Source: Candidatus Mediterraneibacter avicola
Lineage (GTDB): Bacteria; Bacillota; Clostridia; Lachnospirales; Lachnospiraceae
Direction: 5' to 3'
DNA: 44,681 bases
Assembly (NCBI GenBank): GCA_019115385.1
Contig: DXDR01000057.1
Span: 1-44,681, forward strand
Below, in pieces: positions 7,492 through 14,505 of the stretch (within the stretch, counting starts at the first letter, position 1; each line of letters opens with the position of its first letter). The translations under genes and the position numbers were made by a program. Below the pieces are notes generated by a model. It was not told the origin of the DNA. It worked only from the letters and a program-made list of their open reading frames with translations, and searched no databases.

Positions 7492-9500
7492 TCCAGCCAG
7501 CCTCCTTCCTCCACCTGTCTGTAGACTTCTTCCAAAAGCTGCATCTCTTCATCTGTATTGTTATCTTTTACCTGCTGTTGGTACAGTTCTTCGGCTTTTT
7601 CACAGTACCCGGCAAACTTTGTATAATCACGGGACGCATTTTCTCTCAATCCCTGGACATCGATCTCCAAAAACGCATACCGCATATAGATCCGGTAATC
7701 CTCTCCGTAATCTTTCAGCATCTGATCCGCCGTTTTCTGCGCCTGCTCCAAGTCTCCCTGCTTTTGATACTGGACAGCCAGAGTGTCAAATGTGGTAAAT
7801 GTTCCCCAGCCCTGGCCGATGATCTGGACCAGCGTCTCAACAGCCTCTTCTCTGTACTCTGCTTTTCCGGTTGTATCCGCCAGTTCAATATCAACTGCCG
7901 CCAGATGTTCCAGGATCTGCATCTGCTCCTCCGCCGGCAGGTCTTCCTTTGCCTTCAGGAGAATGTCCCTCTGTGACGTGCCGCTTCCTTTCTCTTCATA
8001 AATGCTGTCCATCATCAGATATGCCCTGGCCTTCATCTCGTTGTCGTCCGAAATACTGATACACTGTCCAAATTCCTGAAGCGCTGCATCAGGCTTCCCA
8101 AGTGCATTTTCAATCTCGCCCTTTGCATAATAGATGGAGTCTTCTTTCAATCCGTAATCTATGGCTTCCTGCAGCACATCCTGCGCTTCCTCCTCTTCCC
8201 CGGCATAGGCCAGCGCAATGGCATAGTCTCTGTAATAGGCTGTATGCCTGGTCCCCATACGAAAAACATCTTCATATGCGTCCGCCGCATCTTCATACTG
8301 CTCAAGCCGGAAATAGCTGTCTGCTCTCAGATAATACACATCCGCCATCCTCGCCTGAGCCAAATCCAGTTTTTCATTCTCACAGATATCATAATCGACA
8401 AAAGCAATACAGTCTTCGTATCTCTCCTGCTTATACAGGGCATATGCATTCTGATAATAGCTTTCCAGAGAGGACGGAATCAATCCCGATGCCTCCTCAA
8501 AGACTTTTTCCTGTTCCTCAAAATCATTGTTTTCAATAAGACGGATCTGTTCCTCAACCAGACTGTTGTAGGAATCCATGCGTTCCCGTTTTATCTCAGA
8601 TATCCCATATCCTGTCAGCAGGATGCATCCTGCCAGAAGCGCCGCCAATAGGGTCCGCACTGCTGTCTGCCTGTGAAGCAGGCTCAGATAGCGCCGGTCC
8701 TTTTTCGGTATGTCCTGCAGCGCGCGGAACATATCGTATGCCGACTGCCAACGCTGTCCCGGATCCACACGCAAAGCCTTTTCGATGACCTGTGCAAATG
8801 CTTCCCCTGTAACCCCGGAAAGCAGTCCGGTATCGATCCTTTCCCTGTAATCTCCTACTTTCTGGCCCACAGCCAGATGATAAAGGGTCGCACCCACACT
8901 GTAAATATCAGTCCGTTCATCGATTTTCACCTCTTCCGGGGTTCCGCGGCCGCTCTCACGGCTCAGGGCAATAAGATATTGTTCCGGAGAGGTATATCCG
9001 TTTGTGTAGCCCAGAACCGATGTATCGCCCAGATAGAAGGAAATGTTAAAATCGATCAGACAGATATCTCCCTGGGGAGTAAGCATGACGTTTGCCGGCT
9101 TAATATCACAGTGTATGACCGGCGGTTCCTGACTGTGCAGGTAGTTCAGAGCACTGCAGATCTGCATTCCCCACCTGGCCAGTTCCCGGGAAGTGAACCG
9201 GCGCCCCTCTTCCAGCAGCCGGGCAAATGTTTTTCCCGGCACATAACTCATCACTGTACAGACATCCTCGTCTGTCTCAAAAAAGTCGAGCACCTGGGGC
9301 AGATAGGAATGCCGGAGATTTTTCAGGATGTCTGCCTCTCTGCGGTTCCCGCTCAGAGAGATCACGCCTTTCCTGTACCGCTTTATCACAACCTCCTGGC
9401 GGAGACGTCTGTGATAGGCCTTATAGACGATCCCGCCGGCCCCTTCTCCCAGTTTCTCCAGTATCTCATATGTATCTGAGAAATCTTTCATCGTATTCAT
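7488..9500 (-). CDS. Membrane Ser/Thr protein kinase (non-RD, DFN type) with extracytoplasmic TPRs
   Basis: 670 aa from the ATG at 9500, which directly follows the FHA stop and has AGGAAATAGG before it; a frame start at 9539 would lie inside the FHA gene. Hanks-type kinase domain about 11-265: Gly loop LGEGAGGIVYKA, Lys40, alpha-C Glu55, catalytic loop HCDIKPAN (130-137), metal motif DFN (150-152) in place of DFG, and activation segment ending SPEQ. The usual HRD Arg is Cys (non-RD). All catalytic Lys/Glu/Asp/Asn residues are kept, so it is probably active. One membrane helix (281-300) is followed by about 360 residues of TPR-like repeats predicted outside the cell. The FHA protein encoded just upstream is the obvious phospho-Thr partner. 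Distinct from the PASTA kinase at 14495. Confidence 0.9.
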   Translation of the reverse strand: MNTMKDFSDTYEILEKLGEGAGGIVYKAYHRRLRQEVVIKRYRKGVISLSGNRREADILKNLRHSYLPQVLDFFETDEDVCTVMSYVPGKTFARLLEEGRRFTSRELARWGMQICSALNYLHSQEPPVIHCDIKPANVMLTPQGDICLIDFNISFYLGDTSVLGYTNGYTSPEQYLIALSRESGRGTPEEVKIDERTDIYSVGATLYHLAVGQKVGDYRERIDTGLLSGVTGEAFAQVIEKALRVDPGQRWQSAYDMFRALQDIPKKDRRYLSLLHRQTAVRTLLAALLAGCILLTGYGISEIKRERMDSYNSLVEEQIRLIENNDFEEQEKVFEEASGLIPSSLESYYQNAYALYKQERYEDCIAFVDYDICENEKLDLAQARMADVYYLRADSYFRLEQYEDAADAYEDVFRMGTRHTAYYRDYAIALAYAGEEEEAQDVLQEAIDYGLKEDSIYYAKGEIENALGKPDAALQEFGQCISISDDNEMKARAYLMMDSIYEEKGSGTSQRDILLKAKEDLPAEEQMQILEHLAAVDIELADTTGKAEYREEAVETLVQIIGQGWGTFTTFDTLAVQYQKQGDLEQAQKTADQMLKDYGEDYRIYMRYAFLEIDVQGLRENASRDYTKFAGYCEKAEELYQQQVKDNNTDEEMQLLEEVYRQVEEGGWLE

Positions 9501-9501
9501 C

Positions 9502-9984
9502 CTATTTCCTAACTCTGACCGAAAATTCAAACTCTTCATCCAGCGACAAGGTAAACCGCATACCGTCGGTCAGTTTTACCGGCTCTGCGATCTGTCTTCC
9601 GGCCACAAAGATATGATTGGATGATCCCATATCCTCCAGCCAGTACCCATCCTGACGTGTATGAATTTTCGCATGTTTCCGGCTCACGGTGGGGTTGAAT
9701 TTCACTACAAAATCTGCTTCCGCAGACTTTCCGATAACAAATCCATCCTTATCTACAGGGGCCTCCTCCCCGGTAGAAAGCCTTTTTACATACGCCTGTA
9801 TTTGCACTATGGGATCAAGCAGCACCGTAGGCGACTCTCCGGTATATTCATCCTCCTGCCTTTTTTCCCGAACCGGAGCTACAGCTTTTCTCACAATGAC
9901 ATTTTCATGGAATCCCTGTTCTTTTATGTCAGGAATTTGAACTCTGTCTTTCTCTTTCCACCCTTCAAAATATTCTTTCATCAT
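9502..9984 (-). CDS. FHA-domain protein
   Basis: 160 aa, no membrane segment. A charged N-terminal tail (1-60) contains TGESPTVLLD, with Thr53 a plausible phospho-acceptor. The FHA domain at about 62-158 has IGKSAEADF (GR changed to GK), SRKHAKI (the Ser/Arg/His phospho-Thr contact motif intact) and SSNHIFVAG (Asn kept). FHA domains bind phosphothreonine peptides. It is the first gene of the cluster and sits one base upstream of the kinase start, so it is the likely reader or substrate of that kinase. The start at 9984 is an ATGATG with GGAGGGAG before it. Its upstream DNA is unusually structured (10005-10107). Confidence 0.88.
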   Translation of the reverse strand: MMKEYFEGWKEKDRVQIPDIKEQGFHENVIVRKAVAPVREKRQEDEYTGESPTVLLDPIVQIQAYVKRLSTGEEAPVDKDGFVIGKSAEADFVVKFNPTVSRKHAKIHTRQDGYWLEDMGSSNHIFVAGRQIAEPVKLTDGMRFTLSLDEEFEFSVRVRK

Positions 9985-10004
9985 TGTCTCCCTCCCGTTT
10001 TCTA

Positions 10005-10107
10005 TAAATAGGCGGTCGCCAAGGTCTCGGGCAAGCCCGGACTTTGGCCCGTCGCCGACGCAAAAAGGCAGGCCTGCCCGCCTGCCTCCTGTTTTCCGCC
10101 CTATTTA
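10005..10107. repeat. Nested palindromic region between lgt and the FHA gene
   Basis: Outer arms taaataggcgg (10005-10015) and ccgccctattta (10096-10107) pair with a single bulge and enclose about 80 bases. Inside are a second imperfect hairpin at 10018-10048 (GCCAA/TTGGC, GTC/GAC and CGGGC/GCCCG steps around an AA loop) and the terminator hairpin at 10062-10087. The right arm covers the last codons and stop of lgt. It could be a processing or attenuation structure for the FHA cluster, or a small palindromic repeat element; this window alone cannot decide. Confidence 0.6.
10062..10087 (-). terminator. Intrinsic terminator after lgt
   Basis: Read on the minus strand: AGGCAGGC, six-base loop GGGCAG, GCCTGCCT, then TTTT. 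An 8-bp GC-rich stem with a T-run lies 14 bases after the lgt stop, so it should end the ychF-lgt transcript and separate it from the FHA cluster. Confidence 0.75.
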
Positions 10108-11060
10108 TTTTTAAATTTAAAAATCCTGTCCTTCTTCTTGGGGCGTTTTATGCCTTCTATTTTTTCCGGCATGGGTTCATATTTCTTTCCACTTTTCAAT
10201 ATCGGGATCCCCTTATGATGTTTTCTCAGATAGAGCAGCGCGGCTCCTGCAAAAACAACGATAGCCCCCGCCAGCAGCTGAGACACCGGGAGTCCGATCC
10301 CCGGCAGGATAAGCTGGTCTGTCCGCAGCCCCTCTATCCAGACTCTTCCCAGCGCATATCCGAAAATATATAAAAGGAACAGTTCTCCTTCATATTTTTT
10401 ATGTTTTCTGTACAGGAACAGCAAAATAAGAAGAACGCAGCACCAGAGGGATTCATAAAGGAATGTCGGATGAACCTGGATATATCTGACTCCGTCGATC
10501 AATTCAATGTGTTCCCGCATCTTCTCCGTCACATCCCCGGACCGCACTGCGTCCAGCGGCAGCCTCATGGCAAACAGGCTGTCCGTGTACTCGCCAAATG
10601 CTTCCCGGTTGAAAAAGTTGCCCCAGCGCCCCAGCATCTGTCCGTTGAGAATTGCCAGAGCCACTGTATCAAGGATCTGGAATGGAGACAGATGTTTTAT
10701 CCTCGCCAGAACAAACGTTGCGACGACCGCGCCGATCACTCCTCCATATATTGCAAGCCCGCCTTGCCTGAGATTGAATATATCCAGAAGGTTGTCTTTG
10801 TATAAGTCCCAGGAAAATATCACAAAATACAGCCTGGCTCCTACGATCCCTGCGATCACTCCTATGATCCCCATATCCAGATAATCGTCCGGGTTCTGTC
10901 TCGTCCGCCTGGCCTCGGAGGTGGCGATCAGAAAACCGATCAGGATCGCCGCCCCGATGATTATGCCATAATATGCGATTTCAATTCCGAAAACCTGTAT
11001 GTTCTTTCCAACATGACTCAAGTGGATTCCCAGGTTCGGAAAACTGATATCATAATGCAT
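10101..11060 (-). CDS. lgt: Prolipoprotein diacylglyceryl transferase
   Basis: 319 aa. Transfers a diacylglyceryl group from phosphatidylglycerol to the lipobox cysteine of prolipoproteins, the first step of lipoprotein maturation at the membrane. Seven-helix layout with the family signatures RQGGLAIYGGVIG and the conserved GRWGNFFNREAFG loop; near the end YALGRVWIEGLRTDQL contains the conserved Glu/Arg. Length slightly above the usual 260-300 because of a basic cytoplasmic tail (KKKDRIFKFKNK). It lies 29 bases after ychF and is probably co-transcribed with it. Identity is secure. Confidence 0.96.
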   Translation of the reverse strand: MHYDISFPNLGIHLSHVGKNIQVFGIEIAYYGIIIGAAILIGFLIATSEARRTRQNPDDYLDMGIIGVIAGIVGARLYFVIFSWDLYKDNLLDIFNLRQGGLAIYGGVIGAVVATFVLARIKHLSPFQILDTVALAILNGQMLGRWGNFFNREAFGEYTDSLFAMRLPLDAVRSGDVTEKMREHIELIDGVRYIQVHPTFLYESLWCCVLLILLFLYRKHKKYEGELFLLYIFGYALGRVWIEGLRTDQLILPGIGLPVSQLLAGAIVVFAGAALLYLRKHHKGIPILKSGKKYEPMPEKIEGIKRPKKKDRIFKFKNK

Positions 11061-11089
11061 CCTTTTTGCTCCCTTCTTCCTGCAGGCTC

Positions 11090-12187
11090 CTAAACATTAA
11101 AGCGGAACAGCATAATATCGCCGTCCTGCACCACATAGTCCTTGCCTTCCAGGCGGACCAGGCCTTTCTCTTTTGCCGCTGTGTGAGAACCGCATGCGAT
11201 CAGATCGTCATAGCTTACGACCTCGGCGCGGATAAATCCACGTTCAAAATCTGTGTGGATCTTTCCTGCAGCCTGGGGTGCTTTTGTCCCCCTCTTGATC
11301 GTCCATGCGCGCACCTCCGGTTCTCCTGCCGTCAGATAGCTGATCAGTCCGAGAAGATGGTAGCTTGCCTTGATCAGCTTTTCCAACCCGGATTCTTCCA
11401 GCCCCAGATCATCAAGGAACATTTTCTTCTCGTCGTCATCCAGCTGGGATATCTCCTCCTCAATTTCAGCGCATACTACAAATACCTCGCAGTCCTCCTG
11501 CTCCGCATACTCTCTTACAGCCTGTACTCCCGCATTGGACGCCCCATCGTCTGCAAGGTCGTCTTCTGATACATTTGCGGCAAAAATCACAGGTTTTGCT
11601 GTGAGCAGATTATATCCGGCAAGCCATGTCTGTTCATCCTCATCCTCAGTCACAAAGCTTTTTGCCAGCTTGTTCTCTTCCAAATGGGCTTTTATACGGT
11701 TCAAAAGATCCAGTTCTTTGGCCGCTGTTTTGTCATTTCGGGACAGTTTGACTGTCTTTGCGATCCTTCTCTCCAGGATCTCCAGATCGGAAAAAATAAG
11801 TTCCAGGTTGATCGTCTCAATATCCCGCATCGGGTCAATGCTCCCGTCCACATGGACAATATTGCTGTTCTCAAAGCAGCGCACGACATGTACAATAGCG
11901 TCAACTTCCCGGATATTGGCAAGAAACTGGTTCCCAAGCCCTTCTCCTTTTGACGCTCCCTTGACAAGTCCCGCAATGTCCACAAACTCTATGACAGCCG
12001 GAATGATCTTCTTTGTATGATACATTTCTCCCAGCACATCCAGCCGCTTATCTGGAACTGTAACTACTCCCACGTTCGGATCAATCGTACAGAACGGATA
12101 ATTAGCCGACTCCGCTCCTGCTTTTGTCAGTGAATTAAACAATGTGCTCTTTCCAACGTTCGGTAATCCCACTATTCCCAGTTTCAT
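11090..12187 (-). CDS. ychF: Obg-family ATPase YchF
   Basis: 365 aa, full family length. Walker A GLPNVGKST at residues 6-14, switch II DIAGLVKGASKGEGLGN, and a G4 motif NVSE instead of NKxD, the known basis of ATP rather than GTP preference in YchF. The C-terminal TGS-type domain ends with DIMLFRFNV. YchF proteins bind ribosomes and are linked to the oxidative stress response. The start follows AAGGAGATTATAAATAG. A terminator-like hairpin separates it from thiN upstream. Confidence 0.97.
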   Translation of the reverse strand: MKLGIVGLPNVGKSTLFNSLTKAGAESANYPFCTIDPNVGVVTVPDKRLDVLGEMYHTKKIIPAVIEFVDIAGLVKGASKGEGLGNQFLANIREVDAIVHVVRCFENSNIVHVDGSIDPMRDIETINLELIFSDLEILERRIAKTVKLSRNDKTAAKELDLLNRIKAHLEENKLAKSFVTEDEDEQTWLAGYNLLTAKPVIFAANVSEDDLADDGASNAGVQAVREYAEQEDCEVFVVCAEIEEEISQLDDDEKKMFLDDLGLEESGLEKLIKASYHLLGLISYLTAGEPEVRAWTIKRGTKAPQAAGKIHTDFERGFIRAEVVSYDDLIACGSHTAAKEKGLVRLEGKDYVVQDGDIMLFRFNV

Positions 12188-12220
12188 CTATTTATAATCT
12201 CCTTGTATATATTTTTTCGT

Positions 12221-12260
12221 AAAACAGACCTCAAAATCTATTTTGCTGCTCCGGGGTCTG
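12221..12260 (-). terminator. Probable terminator ending the murE-to-thiN operon
   Basis: On the minus strand CAGACC ... GGTCTG then TTTT, with an inner CAAAAT/ATTTTG stem, immediately after the thiN stop. Long loop and a short T-run, so efficiency is uncertain. Confidence 0.5.
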
Positions 12261-12263
12261 CGC

Positions 12264-12917
12264 TTAGTCTCGCGTTTCCATAAGAATAACCCGCCCATAG
12301 GCAAAGGATATTTTCACCTCGTCCTCTTCAAACTCATTGCTGACGCAAAGGCTGTCCGAAGGTTTTAAAAAATGATTTTTCAGCGGATATTTTGCGCCGC
12401 TGATGTTGAAATCATCCACCGGAAGTTCCAGCGGAAACAGAGAAAAATACGGTCCGAAAGCTTCCTCCCGCTTCAGCGTGATCCCCTGGTTTAACAGGCG
12501 TATCTGGTTGTGGCTGTCCAGGATCCGTGCATTCACCCCCGCGTCAACGGCAATCTGCAGGCACTGTACATTCGCCCAGAGATGATCCAGTCTGTTGCCG
12601 GTTCCGCCAAGGATCCAGATTTCCTTTCTCCTCATATCAAGACAGAGCCTGAGCGCAATTTCCGTGTCTGACGCATCCTTCACCGGGTTAAACTCCCGGA
12701 TGGGAACATTTACCTCTTCCCGGTAATATGCCACAAGACGCTCCGGAGCACTGTCAAAATCTCCCACAATGTAATCCGGTTTGATCTCATGGTCATACAG
12801 AAATACAAGTCCTCTGTCCACACCGATAATGAATTCCGTCTCTTCACTTTTCAGGATCGGAAGCACAAAGTCTTCTTCCAGCATTCCGCCGCTTACGATC
12901 ACAGTCCTCTTAGCCAT
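12264..12917 (-). CDS. thiN: Thiamine pyrophosphokinase
   Basis: 217 aa. Converts thiamine plus ATP to thiamine diphosphate in the cytoplasm. Family motifs: GVDRGL (about 33-38), KPDYIVGDFDS (46-56), DASDTEIALRL and ILGGTGNRLDHLWAN. The length is normal for ThiN. It overlaps the end of rpe by 8 bases, the usual Firmicute arrangement at the end of the rsgA-rpe-thiN group. Thiamine diphosphate is the cofactor of the PFOR at the start of the window, but that link is only metabolic. Confidence 0.95.
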   Translation of the reverse strand: MAKRTVIVSGGMLEEDFVLPILKSEETEFIIGVDRGLVFLYDHEIKPDYIVGDFDSAPERLVAYYREEVNVPIREFNPVKDASDTEIALRLCLDMRRKEIWILGGTGNRLDHLWANVQCLQIAVDAGVNARILDSHNQIRLLNQGITLKREEAFGPYFSLFPLELPVDDFNISGAKYPLKNHFLKPSDSLCVSNEFEEDEVKISFAYGRVILMETRD

Positions 12918-13572
12918 AATTCTTTAATATCTCCATAAATCTCTGCGTATTATCTCTGATATCGCCCCGGTACACTGCAGAACCCGCCACGATCACATTT
13001 GCCCCTGCATCCAGCACCTCTCTGACATTGGAATGATGGATGCCGCCGTCAACTTCGATATCTTTTTCCATGCCCCGTTCTCTGAGCATGCCCCTGAGCC
13101 GCCCGATCTTCTCGATTGAGCCGGGAAGGAATGTCTGTCCGCCAAAACCAGGCACTACACACATAACAAGAAACATATCCGCCTGCTCCAGATATGGCTC
13201 GAGCGCCTCTACCGGCGTCTCCGGCTTTATGGAGATCCCGGCCTTCACACCCAGGCTGTGGATAAAATCAATGTCTTCCTTCAGTTCCGAACACGCCTCA
13301 TAATGAACCGTCAGAATATCTGCGCCGCATTTCACAAAATTTTCCACAAGCCTTACCGGTTCCGATACCATCATATGGACGTCAATGGTCTGGCCGGTCA
13401 GGCTCCGTATCGAGGAGAGCACAGGCATCCCAAATGAAATGCTGGGGACAAACAGTCCGTCCATCACATCGAAATGAATATACTGTGCTCCTGCTTTTTC
13501 AGTCTCCGAAATCTGTTCCCCCAGTATTTTAAAATCCGCTGAGAGAATCGACGGCGCCAGAATCTTTTCCAT
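12910..13572 (-). CDS. rpe: Ribulose-phosphate 3-epimerase
   Basis: 220 aa. Interconverts ribulose-5-phosphate and xylulose-5-phosphate in the pentose phosphate pathway. The TIM-barrel motifs are complete: PSILSADF (7-14), HFDVMDGLFVP with the metal/catalytic His and Asp, the HMMV loop, MCVVPGFGGQ phosphate-binding loop, and DGGIHHSN with the second catalytic Asp. It starts 3 bases after rsgA stops and overlaps thiN by 8 bases. Confidence 0.97.
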   Translation of the reverse strand: MEKILAPSILSADFKILGEQISETEKAGAQYIHFDVMDGLFVPSISFGMPVLSSIRSLTGQTIDVHMMVSEPVRLVENFVKCGADILTVHYEACSELKEDIDFIHSLGVKAGISIKPETPVEALEPYLEQADMFLVMCVVPGFGGQTFLPGSIEKIGRLRGMLRERGMEKDIEVDGGIHHSNVREVLDAGANVIVAGSAVYRGDIRDNTQRFMEILKNYG

Positions 13573-13575
13573 ACC

Positions 13576-14505
13576 CTAATACCTCTTTCTTTCATTCAGT
13601 TCCTGGTACATATCCAGATAGTCTTTATATCTTATCCGATGTATCTGTCCTGACTCCACAGCCGCTTTCACTGCACATCCGGGTTCATGGACATGACTGC
13701 AGCCGTTAAATCTGCACATTCCTTCATAGGGCAGAAATTCGGGGAAACAATTTTTTAATTCTTCTTTTTGAAGATCATTTATATAAAGGGAACTGAATCC
13801 CGGCGTGTCCATAATATAAGAGTCCCTGCCAAGTACGATCAACTCAGAATGGCGGGTCGTATGCCGCCCTCTGGCAATCTTTTTGCTGATGCTCCCGGTC
13901 TCCATTCTGATCTCCGACTGGAGCAGATTGATCAGGGAAGACTTGCCAACACCGGACGGCCCGGCTATGGCTGTGGTCTTCCCCCTGAGGAGACTCTTCA
14001 GATTTTCAATATTTTTTTCCTCCCTGGCGCTGGTAAAGAGTACCGGATATCCACAGGACCGATAAATCTCCTGAAGGTGCGCGATCTCAGGATTCCCTGC
14101 AATGTCCGTCTTATTAAAACACAGGACGGCAGGAATCTCCCTGCTTTCCATTGTCACAAGAAAACGGTCCAGGAGATTGAAATGCGGCTGAGGCTCCGTC
14201 ACCGCAAATACAACCAGAGCCTGATCGATATTTGCCACTGCCGGGCGGATCAGCTCGTTCTTTCTTGGAAGCAGCCTGACGATATTTCCTTCTTTATCCT
14301 TATCATCCAGTATCTCGATTTCCGCGTCATCTCCCACAAGAGGCTTTATGCCATCCCTGCGGAATATACCTTTTGCCTTACATTCATAAACACCGGATCC
14401 TGCTATGTGAACATAGTAGAATCCGGCAATTCCTTTTACAATTTTTCCGCGCATAACAGTATTGTCAACCATCTCCACCTGCGTCTCCGCACGGTCATGA
14501 TCCAT
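13576..14505 (-). CDS. rsgA: Ribosome small-subunit assembly GTPase RsgA
   Basis: 309 aa. A circularly permuted GTPase that acts late in 30S maturation. An OB fold (about 18-85) is followed by the permuted G domain: NKTD (G4), GPSGVGKSS (G1) and DTPGFSS (G3), then a zinc knuckle CRFNGCSHVHEPGC. The start at 14505 overlaps the prkC end by 11 bases and has GGAG six bases away; an internal ATG at residue 18 matches the usual family start but lacks a site at good distance. In other Firmicutes RsgA/CpgA is a PrkC substrate, which fits its position next to prkC. Confidence 0.96.
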   Translation of the reverse strand: MDHDRAETQVEMVDNTVMRGKIVKGIAGFYYVHIAGSGVYECKAKGIFRRDGIKPLVGDDAEIEILDDKDKEGNIVRLLPRKNELIRPAVANIDQALVVFAVTEPQPHFNLLDRFLVTMESREIPAVLCFNKTDIAGNPEIAHLQEIYRSCGYPVLFTSAREEKNIENLKSLLRGKTTAIAGPSGVGKSSLINLLQSEIRMETGSISKKIARGRHTTRHSELIVLGRDSYIMDTPGFSSLYINDLQKEELKNCFPEFLPYEGMCRFNGCSHVHEPGCAVKAAVESGQIHRIRYKDYLDMYQELNERKRY

